This document shows, piece after piece, positions 1 through 7,693 of a stretch of DNA of 38,085 nucleotides (the first letter of the stretch is position 1; every line of letters begins with the position of its first letter). The notes under the pieces are model-generated. The model was not told the origin of the DNA. It saw nothing but the letters and a program-made list of their open reading frames with translations, and ran no database searches. The DNA is from Achromobacter denitrificans NBRC 15125 (GTDB lineage Bacteria; Pseudomonadota; Gammaproteobacteria; Burkholderiales; Burkholderiaceae_B), in NCBI RefSeq assembly GCF_001571365.1, contig NZ_BCTQ01000050.1, positions 1 through 38,085 on the forward strand, in the 5' to 3' direction. Both the position numbers and the translations under genes were made by a program.

Positions 1-1
1 C

Positions 2-175
2 AAGCGCCGCGCCGGCGGCCCCGCCGATGCGGCGGCCGGCACCGCGGCCGCGCCCGTCGCGGCGCCCGCCGAAGCCCAGGCTCCGGCGCCCGCTCCCGCG
101 CCGTCGGCGTCTCCCGCCGTCAAGGGGGTGTCCGGGGTGAAACTCAATAATTACGACGAACCCGCCGCGCCCTGA
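2..175 (+). CDS. C-terminal tail of an unidentified protein (partial)
   Basis: The open frame enters from the left edge and ends at TGA 173-175. The 57 visible residues are a low-complexity Ala/Pro-rich stretch (repeated AP units) followed by a less repetitive end, GVSGVKLNNYDEPAAP. This looks like a flexible linker or tail of a larger protein whose domain lies outside the window. I do not recognise the family. The third-base G/C bias supports real coding. It is convergent with the GntR gene, with a strong hairpin between them. Confidence 0.55.
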   Translation, partial: KRRAGGPADAAAGTAAAPVAAPAEAQAPAPAPAPSASPAVKGVSGVKLNNYDEPAAP

Positions 176-184
176 GCGCGGGTT

Positions 185-220
185 CGCGGCGGCCGGCCCG
201 CAAGGGGCCGGGCCGCCGCG
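185..220. terminator. Hairpin between convergent genes
   Basis: Arms 185-199 and 204-220 pair over about 15 bp with one bulged C, closed by a GCAA loop at 200-203. It lies between the stop of the left-edge gene (175) and the stop of the convergent GntR gene (224). There is no U-tract, so it may act as a weak bidirectional terminator or 3' end stabiliser rather than a canonical rho-independent terminator. Confidence 0.5.
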
Positions 221-223
221 TCG

Positions 224-922
224 TCAGATGACGTAGTTCTTGTAGCGCTCGATGTAGTCGCGGGCGCTGCCGTTCAATTCGCGCACGCAGCGCTCGGCTT
301 CGTCGGCATCGCCGCGAACCATCGCGTCCAGCAGGGCGCGGTATTGCTTGATCCCCATCTCCGAACGACCCGGCAGCAAGGCCACGCGGCGCATCGACAC
401 GCGGGTGCGGTCGTAGATGCGTTCGATCATGTCGCTCAGCACCGGATTGCGCGCCAAGGTCTTGATGTGGTTGCGGAATTGCTCGATCGTGGCCACGTGG
501 GCCTCGATGTCGCCATCCTTCAGGCTTTGCTCGAACGGTTCGCCGAGCAGCGCCTGCATGGCCTCCCAGTCCGCGGGAGTGGCATTGGCGATGGCCAGCC
601 GGACCGCGAGGCCGTCCAGCGCCTCGCGCACCTGATAGAGCCGGTAGGTGGTTTCCATGTCGACGAAGGCCACTACCGCGCCCTTGTTCGGGACCCGTTC
701 CACCAGCGCCCGGTCTTCCAGCGTCGCAAGCACTTCGCGCGCCTTGGCGCGTGGAATGTCATAGGCCTGCGCGAGATCTTCTTCCGGCACGCGGGTGCCG
801 GGCAGCAGCGCCTGGGAGGCTATGCGTTCCCGCAGATCCTGAATGACTTCGTGGGTGGAGGCCGCCTTCCGTTTTTCCTTGGTGGCGGCGTCGGCAGGGG
901 ATGTCGCGCGTTTATCGGGCAT
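224..922 (-). CDS. GntR family regulator, FCD (FadR-type) subfamily
   Basis: This is a DNA-binding transcription regulator of 232 residues. The N-terminal winged helix covers about residues 25-95 and includes the typical GntR pattern LPGTRVPEEDLAQAYDIPRA followed by REVLATLEDRALVERVPNKGA. The C-terminal all-helical FCD ligand domain follows, with the usual YQVREALDGLAVRLA start and a later His-containing segment (FRNHIKTLARN). I chose the ATG at 922 because AGGTG lies just upstream; an in-frame ATG at 952 has no ribosome site. The gene is divergent from the aminotransferase operon, so it most likely represses that operon and itself. FCD regulators usually respond to a carboxylic acid or pathway intermediate; the ligand here is unknown. 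Confidence 0.92.
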   Translation of the reverse strand: MPDKRATSPADAATKEKRKAASTHEVIQDLRERIASQALLPGTRVPEEDLAQAYDIPRAKAREVLATLEDRALVERVPNKGAVVAFVDMETTYRLYQVREALDGLAVRLAIANATPADWEAMQALLGEPFEQSLKDGDIEAHVATIEQFRNHIKTLARNPVLSDMIERIYDRTRVSMRRVALLPGRSEMGIKQYRALLDAMVRGDADEAERCVRELNGSARDYIERYKNYVI

Positions 923-972
923 GTAGGCACCTGGTTGGAGTGCGCCAAGCATAGCACTATTTTGAACTCAAG

Positions 973-984
973 ATTGTGCACAAT
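973..984. promoter_or_regulatory. Palindrome ATTGTGCACAAT, probable GntR operator
   Basis: A perfect 12-bp palindrome lies in the divergent gap between the GntR gene and the aminotransferase operon. The ATTGT/ACAAT half-sites reappear 35 bp downstream in a second palindrome. Sites of this kind are typical operators for FCD-type GntR proteins; binding here is inferred. Confidence 0.6.
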
Positions 985-1004
985 TTAGAATGCTAGTTTG
1001 TAAA

Positions 1005-1022
1005 TTATTGTTGACACAATAA
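1005..1022. promoter_or_regulatory. Second palindrome TTATTGT-N4-ACAATAA, probable operator
   Basis: Seven-base perfect arms flank a 4-base centre. It shares the ATTGT/ACAAT half-sites of the palindrome at 973-984 but has a 4-base rather than 2-base spacer. It covers the whole -35 hexamer of the operon promoter, so bound regulator would block RNA polymerase. Confidence 0.6.
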
Positions 1023-1040
1023 AACGCACAAGAATATAGT
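1011..1040 (+). promoter_or_regulatory. Sigma70-like promoter of the catabolic operon
   Basis: The -35 is a consensus TTGACA at 1011-1016. An 18-base spacer leads to TATAGT at 1035-1040 as -10. Transcription would begin near 1047, about 40 bases before the ATG at 1087. The -10 overlaps an alternative GTG codon at 1039, which argues against translation starting there. Confidence 0.75.
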
Positions 1041-1086
1041 GGCTTCACTTCGTCGCAGCACCCACTCATCCAAGGAGCTTCGGGCA

Positions 1087-2454
1087 ATGAAAGACGCCGT
1101 GCAGTCCCCACAACTTCCCGGGCCGCAGTGCCGGGATTACCAGGCGCGGCGCAATGCCGCCGTAGCGTTGGGCGTGGCCAATGGCCCGCCGGTGTTCGCG
1201 GCGCGCGCGGCCGGCGCCACGCTGACCGACCTGGACGGCAATACCTTCATCGATTTCGCCGGCGGCATCGGCACGCTGAACGTGGGCCACGCCCATCCCG
1301 AGGTGGTGGCGGCCGTCCAGGCGCAGGCCGAGCGCTACCTGCACACCTGCTTCAACATCGTCATGTACCCGGAGTACATCGAACTGGCCGAGGCGTTGGT
1401 CGCGCTGGTGCCGGGCGCCTGGCCCAAGAAGGCCATGCTGCAGACTACCGGCGCCGAGGCGGTGGAAAACGCCGTCAAGGTCGCCCGCCGCGCAACCGGC
1501 AGGCAGGCGGTGGTGGCGTTCGAGAACGCCTTTCACGGGCGTACCTATATGGCCCTGTCGCTCACGGCCAAGGCGCCGGCCTACAAGAGCGGTTTCGGCC
1601 CCTTCGCGCCGGAGGTGTACCGGGCGCCGTTTCCCGTCGGCTACCGTTCCGGCCTGAGCGAGGCCGAATGCGCGGAGGCTGCGTTCAAGGCGTTCCGCCG
1701 CCTGGTCGAAACCGAGATCACGCCGGAACAGGTGGCCGCGGTCATCATCGAGCCGATCCAGGGCGAGGGCGGTTTCCATGCCGCGCCGCCCGCCTTCCTG
1801 CAGGCGCTGCGGGCCTATTGCACGCAGCACGGCATCGTGCTGATCGCCGACGAGATCCAGTCGGGCTTCTGCCGCAGCGGCGAATGGTTCGCCACCCAGC
1901 ACGCGGGCATCGAGGCGGACCTCTACACGCTGGCGAAGTCCATGGGCGGCGGCTTGCCGATAGCCGCGCTGGTGGGGCGCGCCGACCTGATGGACGCGCC
2001 CGGCGTGGGCGGCCTGGGCGGCACCTATGGCGGCAATCCCCTGGCATGCGCCGCGGCGCTCGCCACGATCGGGGTCATGCGCCGCGAGGATTACGCGGCT
2101 CGCGCCCGCGATGTCGGCGCACGGGTGCGCGAGCGCTTCGCCGCGTGGGCCGATCGATTCGGCATCGTGGGCGACGTGCGCGGCCTGGGCGCCATGGTGG
2201 CGTTCGAGGTGGTGCGGGGGGGCGGCAGCGACGAGCCCGCCGGCGACCTGGCCGCCCGGATCGTGCAGTCTGCCTATCAGGGTGGGCTGGTGCTGGTGAA
2301 GGCCGGCTTCCACGGCAATGTGATCCGCTTCCTGGCTCCCCTGAGCATCACCGACGAGGAACTGGCCCGCGGCCTGGAGATCCTCGAAGGCGCGGTGGCC
2401 GATGCCCAGCGGCAGGCCGATGGAAAAGTCGCCGCCGGCGCGAGGAGCGCCTGA
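1087..2454 (+). CDS. Class III PLP aminotransferase (GabT-like)
   Basis: This is a fold-type I, class III aminotransferase of 455 residues, the normal size for the family, acting in the cytoplasm on omega-amino or related amines with a 2-oxo acid acceptor. Visible motifs are the GGIGTLNVGHAHPEV N-terminal loop, TTGAEAVENAVKVAR (PLP phosphate site), FENAFHGRTYMALSLT, the ADEIQSGFCRSGEW Asp that contacts the PLP ring, and the Schiff-base lysine K284 in LYTLAKSMGGGLP. The closest characterised types are 4-aminobutyrate and 5-aminovalerate aminotransferases, but substrate cannot be read from sequence. The ATG at 1087 follows AAGGAG with good spacing. It is the first gene of the operon, and its stop overlaps the next start (ATGA). 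Confidence 0.93.
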   Translation: MKDAVQSPQLPGPQCRDYQARRNAAVALGVANGPPVFAARAAGATLTDLDGNTFIDFAGGIGTLNVGHAHPEVVAAVQAQAERYLHTCFNIVMYPEYIELAEALVALVPGAWPKKAMLQTTGAEAVENAVKVARRATGRQAVVAFENAFHGRTYMALSLTAKAPAYKSGFGPFAPEVYRAPFPVGYRSGLSEAECAEAAFKAFRRLVETEITPEQVAAVIIEPIQGEGGFHAAPPAFLQALRAYCTQHGIVLIADEIQSGFCRSGEWFATQHAGIEADLYTLAKSMGGGLPIAALVGRADLMDAPGVGGLGGTYGGNPLACAAALATIGVMRREDYAARARDVGARVRERFAAWADRFGIVGDVRGLGAMVAFEVVRGGGSDEPAGDLAARIVQSAYQGGLVLVKAGFHGNVIRFLAPLSITDEELARGLEILEGAVADAQRQADGKVAAGARSA

Positions 2455-3434
2455 TGCATACGCTGCTGAAACTGAAGAATGCGCGCAAGGTGGTCAGCCA
2501 GCTGGGCGCGGCGCGCCCGGGAATGGAAGTGCTGGTGCTGTACGACCTGCACACCCACCACAACGTCGAGCCGCTGGCCATCGCGGTGGACGAATCGGGC
2601 GCGGGCCTGCATCTGCTGCAGATCGCCGGATCTGCGCGCCACGGCAGGCAGCTGTCGCCGGTGGTGGCCCAGGCCATGCAGGCGGCCGATCTGGTCATCG
2701 CCCTGACGCGGGCCAACGCCGCGCATACCGATGCCCGCCAGCAGGCGACCCGGGCGGGCGTGGGCGTGATCGTGCTGCCCGAATCGCATCAGCCGGATTT
2801 CTTCCTGGCGGAAGGCTGGGAGGCGGATTTCGACGCCCTGCGTCCGCAGATCGAGGGCCTGGCCGACGCCTTGACCCGGGCCGACACGGCGCGGGTCACC
2901 AGCGCGCTGGGCACCGACGTAACGATGAGCATCGCCGGGCGACGGGGCCGGGCGCTGCATGGCTTCGCCAACACCACGGACATTTCCGCTGGCTACTGCC
3001 TGGAGTCCAGCCTGGCGCCGGTGGAAGGCACGGCCGAGGGCGTGATCGTGGTCAACGCCAGCATCCCGGGCGTGTCGCTGATCCGCGACGAGCCGGTGCG
3101 CATCCATATGGAGAAGGGCATGGCGGTGGCGATCGAGGGCGGCGCGGTGGCGCGCCAGTTCCGGGACCTGCTGGCCAGCTTCAACGATCCGCTGGTCTAC
3201 AACCTGGGCGAGCTGGGCGTGGGCATGAACCCGCGCTGCGAACTGGATGGCACCATGCTGTCGGACGAATCGGTCTACGGATCGATCCAGCTGGCGCTGG
3301 GCACCAGCCTCTACATTGGCGGCACCGTGAAGGCGGCCGCCCACTACGACACCATCGTGACCGACGCCACGCTTGCGCTTGACGGCCGGGTGGTGCTGCA
3401 GGGCACCGAGCTGCGGCTGGGGGAGGCGGCATGA
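2454..3434 (+). CDS. M29 aminopeptidase / NicX-like metalloprotein
   Basis: This 326-residue protein belongs to the COG2309 superfamily, which holds thermophilic M29 aminopeptidases and NicX, the 2,5-dihydroxypyridine 5,6-dioxygenase. Its C-terminal third carries the diagnostic block: GELGVGMNPRCEL, DESVYGSIQLALG with E272, and the metal-ligand pair H297 and D299 in AAAHYDTIV. In M29 enzymes the HxD pair and an upstream Glu bind metal, and NicX uses an equivalent HxD for iron. The first 150 residues form a Rossmann-like region. Whether it is a peptidase, dioxygenase or another hydrolase is open. It overlaps the neighbouring genes by 4 bases on both sides, so it is translationally coupled to the aminotransferase and the crotonase. 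Confidence 0.8.
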   Translation: MHTLLKLKNARKVVSQLGAARPGMEVLVLYDLHTHHNVEPLAIAVDESGAGLHLLQIAGSARHGRQLSPVVAQAMQAADLVIALTRANAAHTDARQQATRAGVGVIVLPESHQPDFFLAEGWEADFDALRPQIEGLADALTRADTARVTSALGTDVTMSIAGRRGRALHGFANTTDISAGYCLESSLAPVEGTAEGVIVVNASIPGVSLIRDEPVRIHMEKGMAVAIEGGAVARQFRDLLASFNDPLVYNLGELGVGMNPRCELDGTMLSDESVYGSIQLALGTSLYIGGTVKAAAHYDTIVTDATLALDGRVVLQGTELRLGEAA

Positions 3435-4204
3435 GCATCGACCTGAGCCGCGACCCCGACGGCGTGGCCACCGTCCTGATGAACCGCCCGGAAAAGCGCA
3501 ATGCGTTCACGCTGGACATGTACCGGGAGTTCGGCCGGGTCATGCGCGAACTGGACGCCGACGACGCGGTGCGCTGCGTGGTGCTGCGCGGCGCCGGCGG
3601 CGCCTTCTGCGCGGGCAGCGATATCGGCGGCTTCGAGGAGGACCGCGACGGCGCGGCGCAGGCGGCCGAATATGCCCTGTTCACACTGTCCATGACGGAC
3701 ACGCTCAAGCACCTGCGCCATCCCACGGTGGCCTGCATCGAAGGCGTGTGCGTGGGCGGCGGGCTGGAGCTGGCCGCGCTGTGCGATATCCGCATCGGCG
3801 GGCGCAACAGCCGCTACGGCATTCCGGTGAACCGGATCGGGCTGACCGTGGATCACCAGGAACTGGGCGACCTGGTCCGCGTGATCGGAGCCGCGCGTGT
3901 CCTGGAAATCCTGCTGGAGGGCAATATCTTCGGGGCCGACGAGGCCATGAGCAAGGGCCTGCTGAGCCGCATCGTGGACGACGAGCGGGTGGCCGAGCAA
4001 GCCTACGCCACCGCCCGGCGCATCGCCGCGGCCGCGCCGCTGGTCAACCGCTGGCACAAGCGTTTCGTGGGCCAGTTGCGGGAAGGCCGGCCGCTGACCG
4101 ACGCCGAGCGCGGCGAAGCCTATGCCTGCTTCGGCACCGAGGACTACCGGCGCGGCCGCGAGGCCTTCGCCGCCAAGCGCATTCCAGAATTCATCGGCCG
4201 CTGA
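3431..4204 (+). CDS. Enoyl-CoA hydratase/isomerase family protein (atypical active site)
   Basis: A crotonase-fold protein of 257 residues. The oxyanion-hole segments are present: LRGAGGAFCAGSDIGGF and EGVCVGGGLELAALCDIRI. The glutamate matching rat hydratase E144 is E113, in GGGLEL. Twenty residues on, where hydratases carry the second catalytic Glu (E164, in the QPE motif), this protein has V133 in YGIPVNRIG, and the usual GAGG loop is replaced by VDHQELGD. It is therefore probably not a standard hydratase; isomerase, hydrolase, decarboxylase or lyase activity on a CoA ester is possible. Its ATG overlaps the previous stop, and a CoA-transferase gene follows after 29 bases. Confidence 0.88.
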   Translation: MSIDLSRDPDGVATVLMNRPEKRNAFTLDMYREFGRVMRELDADDAVRCVVLRGAGGAFCAGSDIGGFEEDRDGAAQAAEYALFTLSMTDTLKHLRHPTVACIEGVCVGGGLELAALCDIRIGGRNSRYGIPVNRIGLTVDHQELGDLVRVIGAARVLEILLEGNIFGADEAMSKGLLSRIVDDERVAEQAYATARRIAAAAPLVNRWHKRFVGQLREGRPLTDAERGEAYACFGTEDYRRGREAFAAKRIPEFIGR

Positions 4205-4233
4205 GCCGGCCACCGACCCGAGACGGATTGCTT

Positions 4234-5433
4234 ATGACTCAAGCTGCATCCCCCCTTGCCGGCATCAAGATCCTGGACCTCTCGCAGATCATGGCCGGCC
4301 CGTATTGCACCATGGTGCTGGCCGACCTGGGCGCCGAGGTCATCAAGGTCGAAAAGACCGGCACCGGCGACGATTCCCGCGAGATGGGCCCCTATGTGAA
4401 TGGCGAATCGACCTGTTTCGCGCAGATCAACCGCAACAAGCAGGGCGTGGCGCTGAACCTGAAGGATCCCGAGGCGCGGGAAGTTCTGTACGACCTGGCG
4501 CGCTGGGCCGACGTGGTGGTGGAGAACTACCGGGTGGGCGTGACCAAGTCGCTGGGCGTGGACTACGACACGCTGTCGCGCATCAATCCGCGCCTGGTGT
4601 ATTGCTCGATCTCCGGCTACGGCCATACCGGGCCCTACGCGGGCAAGGGCGGCTTCGACCTGGTGGCCCAGGGCATGAGCGGCATCATGAGCATGACGGG
4701 CGAGCCCGGCGGGCGGCCGTTGAAATCCGGCATCGCCATCTATGACGTGGGCGCGGGCCTGACCGCCGTGTACGCCATCCTGGCCGCCTGCATCCACCAG
4801 ATGAAGACCGGCGAAGGCCAGCACATCGACATCGCGCTGGCGGAATGCGGCCTGCCCTGGTTCGTGTGGGAGGCGGCCGCCTATTTCGCCGACGGCACGG
4901 TGCCCGAGGGCACGGGCAGCCGGCACCGGGTGTCGGCGCCGTACCAGGCGTTCGGCACGCGCCAGGGCTACATCATGATAGGCGCGGCCAACCAGCGCAC
5001 CTGGGAACGCCTGTGCGCGGACGTGCTGGAGCGCCCCGAGCTGATCACCGATCCGCGCTTCGTCACCAACTCCGACCGCCTGACCCACATCGCCGAACTG
5101 GAGCCCATCCTGGAAGCGGAGTTCGCGCGCGCCGGCGCGGCCGAGTGGATCGAGCGTTGCGAGCGCGCTTCCGTGCCTTGCGGCCCGATCAACGATTTCG
5201 GCCAGGCGATGCAGGACCCGCACTACCTGGCGCGCGGCATGGTGCAGGAACTGGAGCACCCCGCGTTGGGCACGATGAAGACCATCGGCATCCCGACCAA
5301 GTTCTCGCGCACGCCCGGCGCCTTGCGCACGGCGGCGCCGCTGATGGGGCAGCACACCGACGAGGTGCTGCGGCGCTTTGGCGTGCCGGAAGAGAGGATT
5401 GCCGGCATGCGTGCCAGAGGAGTCATCGCGTAG
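4234..5433 (+). CDS. Class III CoA-transferase (CaiB/BaiF family)
   Basis: This 399-residue protein moves CoA between carboxylic acids in the cytoplasm. The N-terminal CoA-binding part is visible as GIKILDLSQIMAGPYCTMVLADLGAEVIKVE (read in two pieces), followed by NRNKQGVALNLKDPEAREV and the CSISGYGHTGPYAGKGGFD block. The catalytic aspartate is D171 in IAIYDVGAGL, which matches Asp169 of formyl-CoA transferase. The C-terminal lobe shows VPCGPINDFGQAMQDPHYLARGM. It follows the crotonase gene and most likely activates the pathway acid as a CoA thioester. The donor and acceptor are unknown. Confidence 0.93.
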   Translation: MTQAASPLAGIKILDLSQIMAGPYCTMVLADLGAEVIKVEKTGTGDDSREMGPYVNGESTCFAQINRNKQGVALNLKDPEAREVLYDLARWADVVVENYRVGVTKSLGVDYDTLSRINPRLVYCSISGYGHTGPYAGKGGFDLVAQGMSGIMSMTGEPGGRPLKSGIAIYDVGAGLTAVYAILAACIHQMKTGEGQHIDIALAECGLPWFVWEAAAYFADGTVPEGTGSRHRVSAPYQAFGTRQGYIMIGAANQRTWERLCADVLERPELITDPRFVTNSDRLTHIAELEPILEAEFARAGAAEWIERCERASVPCGPINDFGQAMQDPHYLARGMVQELEHPALGTMKTIGIPTKFSRTPGALRTAAPLMGQHTDEVLRRFGVPEERIAGMRARGVIA

Positions 5434-5552
5434 CCGGAAAACCGCAGCAGGCAGTATCGAAGTCGCATCCAAGCTCCAAGGGGACGCCGGCGTCGCGCAC
5501 GCTGGCGGCTATTCGAAGTTGAACAATGATGTTCACGCCGCAAGGAACCTTC

Positions 5553-6788
5553 ATGACACAGCCCACCCATCTCTCCCGCCGCGGATTCATCGCGGCCAGC
5601 GCCGCGCTGGCCGCCTGCGGCGCCATTCCCTCCCTGGCCCGGGCGCAGTCGGCCCAGCCGTTCCGGCTGGGGGCGCTCAACTCCATCACCGGCGTCGGCG
5701 GTCCCTATGGCCCGGCCATGCTGGAAGCCATCAAGATCGCCATCGATGAGGTCAACGCCGCGGGAGGCGCGGCCGGCCGCAAGATCCAGCTCTACGCCGA
5801 AGACGATCAGACCAAGCCCGACGCGGCGGTGCTGGCGGTCAAGAAGCTGATCGAGATCAACAAGGTCGAGGCGGTGGTGGGGATCTGGCCTTCCTCGGTG
5901 GGACTGGCCGCCATGCCGATCACCAACGCCGCCGGGCTCATCACCATGAATACCTGCGGCGCGCCCGAAATGCTGACCGAAAACAAGAACGGCCTGGCCT
6001 GGATGTTCCAGGCCTCCAACGCCGTGTTCGGCCGCGCCTTCGCGGAAGTGGCGCGCCAGCGCGGCTTCAAGCGTCCGGCGGTCATGGCCTTCAACAATTC
6101 CACCTTCGTCGGCCAGGCCAATTATTTCCGCGACGCCTGGCAGGAGAAGGGCGGGAAGGTCAGCGCGTTCACCGTCTACGAACCCAACCAGACCACCTAC
6201 CGCACCGAACTCACCAAAGTGCTGGCTTCCAAGCCCGACGTGATTTCGCTGAGCGCCTACCGGCCCGACGCCACCATCATCCTCAAGGAATGGTTCCAGA
6301 CCGGCCAGGACTGCAAGTTCATCATGCCCGGCTGGACCGCCAATGAGGATCTGGTGAAGGCCCTGGGCAAGGAAGCCACCGAGGGCATCATTTCGATCTC
6401 GAACGTCGCCGCGCACGAGCACGAGGCATACAAGCACTTCGCCGCGGAATTCCGCAAACGCACCAAGCGCGAGCCGGACATCTTCGCTTCCCAGTCCTAC
6501 GACATGGTGATCACGCTGGCGCTGGCCATCGAGGCGGCCGGCGCCACGGCCGACGTGGCCGCCGTCAACGGCAAGATCCGCGCGGTGACCGCGCAGGGCG
6601 GCGGCGAGAAGGTCAGCGGTTTCGCCCAGGGCCAGGCGCTGCTGCGCGCCGGCAAGGCGGTGGACTACGACGGGGCTTCCTCGCGGCTGGATTTCGGCAA
6701 GCAGGGCGAGACCGTGCCCGATTTCGGCGTCTTCGACATCCGCGACGGCAAGCTGGTGCTCAAAGAAGTCATCGCCGGCCAGGTCTGA
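5553..6788 (+). CDS. LivK-type ABC transporter substrate-binding protein
   Basis: A periplasmic type I binding protein (PBP1 fold) of 411 residues that delivers substrate to LivHMGF encoded next. The start is the ATG at 5553, preceded by AAGGAA; the ATGs at 5526 and 5529 lack a site. The N-terminus has a twin-arginine pattern SRRGFIAASAAL, suggesting Tat export, with cleavage probably after ARA near residue 31; a LAAC motif at residues 19-22 makes a lipoprotein reading possible. The mature part begins QPFRLGALNSITGVGGPYGP, typical of the family, which takes branched-chain amino acids, amides, short acids or aromatic compounds. The operon enzymes imply that the substrate is the compound degraded here. 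Confidence 0.93.
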   Translation: MTQPTHLSRRGFIAASAALAACGAIPSLARAQSAQPFRLGALNSITGVGGPYGPAMLEAIKIAIDEVNAAGGAAGRKIQLYAEDDQTKPDAAVLAVKKLIEINKVEAVVGIWPSSVGLAAMPITNAAGLITMNTCGAPEMLTENKNGLAWMFQASNAVFGRAFAEVARQRGFKRPAVMAFNNSTFVGQANYFRDAWQEKGGKVSAFTVYEPNQTTYRTELTKVLASKPDVISLSAYRPDATIILKEWFQTGQDCKFIMPGWTANEDLVKALGKEATEGIISISNVAAHEHEAYKHFAAEFRKRTKREPDIFASQSYDMVITLALAIEAAGATADVAAVNGKIRAVTAQGGGEKVSGFAQGQALLRAGKAVDYDGASSRLDFGKQGETVPDFGVFDIRDGKLVLKEVIAGQV

Positions 6789-6813
6789 CCAAAGAACCAA
6801 GGGGAACACAAGA

Positions 6814-7689
6814 ATGGATGCAATCACCGTCATCAACGCCGCGATCAACGGCGTTGTGATCGGGATGCTGCTGGCCTTGCCGGCACTGGCGATCACGCTG
6901 GTGTTCGGCATCGCCCGCTTTCCCAATGCCGCCAGCGGCGACTACATGACGCTGGGCGCCTACGTCGCCGTCTTCACCCAGGCGCTCGCGGGCGGCTCCA
7001 TGCTGGCCGCGGGCCTGGCGGCCGTCGCGTCCACCACCGCGGTCGGCCTTTTCTTCTACGCCTGGGTGTTCCGGCCGCTGGAGTCCCGCTCCAACGTCTC
7101 GCGCCTGATCGCGTCCATCGGCGTCGCCTTCGCGCTGCGCAGCACGATCACTTTCTTCGCGGGGCAGGACCAGTACACCTTCGATATGCCGTTGATGCGC
7201 GCCTGGAACTTCGGCGGCGTGCGCATCCTGCCAACGGACCTCTACATCCTGGGCACCGCGCTCGCGGCGCTGGCGCTGGTGTTCGCGCTGATGCACCTGA
7301 CGCCGACGGGGCGGCGCATGCGGGCGGTGGCGGACAACCCGGAACTCGCGGCGGCCAGCGGCATCCGGGGACGGCGCGTGATGATCACGCTGTGGAGCAT
7401 CGCCGGCGCGTACTGCGGCCTGGGCGGGGTGCTGCTGGGCATCAAGGCGGTGGTGATACCGGAGCTGGGCTGGGAACTGCTCATGCCCATGTTCGCGGCG
7501 GTGATCCTGGGCGGCATCGGCAATCCGGTGGGCGCCATCGTCGGGATCATGGTGTTCAGCATCGCCCAGGAGGTCGCCAGCCTGGTGGTCGGGCCTGCCT
7601 ACAAGATCGTGTTCGCGTTCGCGGTGCTGCTGTGCGTGCTGCTGCTGCGTCCCCAGGGAATCTTCGGCCGTCCGATGGCGGCGAGGTGA
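6814..7689 (+). CDS. LivH-type inner-membrane permease
   Basis: A branched-chain-amino-acid-family ABC permease of 291 residues with about eight hydrophobic segments. It begins with the typical NAAINGVVIGMLLALPALAI helix and contains the cytoplasmic coupling region RRMRAVADNPELAAASGI and the conserved AVILGGIGNPVGAIVG segment. It pairs with the LivM-type protein encoded 4 bases downstream to form the translocation pore. A purine-rich ribosome site (AAGGGGAAC) precedes the ATG. Confidence 0.94.
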   Translation: MDAITVINAAINGVVIGMLLALPALAITLVFGIARFPNAASGDYMTLGAYVAVFTQALAGGSMLAAGLAAVASTTAVGLFFYAWVFRPLESRSNVSRLIASIGVAFALRSTITFFAGQDQYTFDMPLMRAWNFGGVRILPTDLYILGTALAALALVFALMHLTPTGRRMRAVADNPELAAASGIRGRRVMITLWSIAGAYCGLGGVLLGIKAVVIPELGWELLMPMFAAVILGGIGNPVGAIVGIMVFSIAQEVASLVVGPAYKIVFAFAVLLCVLLLRPQGIFGRPMAAR

Positions 7690-7693
7690 AATC

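Noticed and set aside
1128..3434. A 768-residue open frame overlapping the aminotransferase and M29-like genes
   Set aside because: Its first part is an Arg/Gly-rich out-of-frame reading of the aminotransferase gene; only the portion from 2454 is real, and that is annotated separately.
3373..5433. A 686-residue open frame apparently joining the crotonase region to the CoA-transferase
   Set aside because: The N-terminal part is an Arg/Pro-rich shadow of the crotonase frame; the CoA-transferase starts at the ATG at 4234 with its conserved N-terminus, so no fusion exists.
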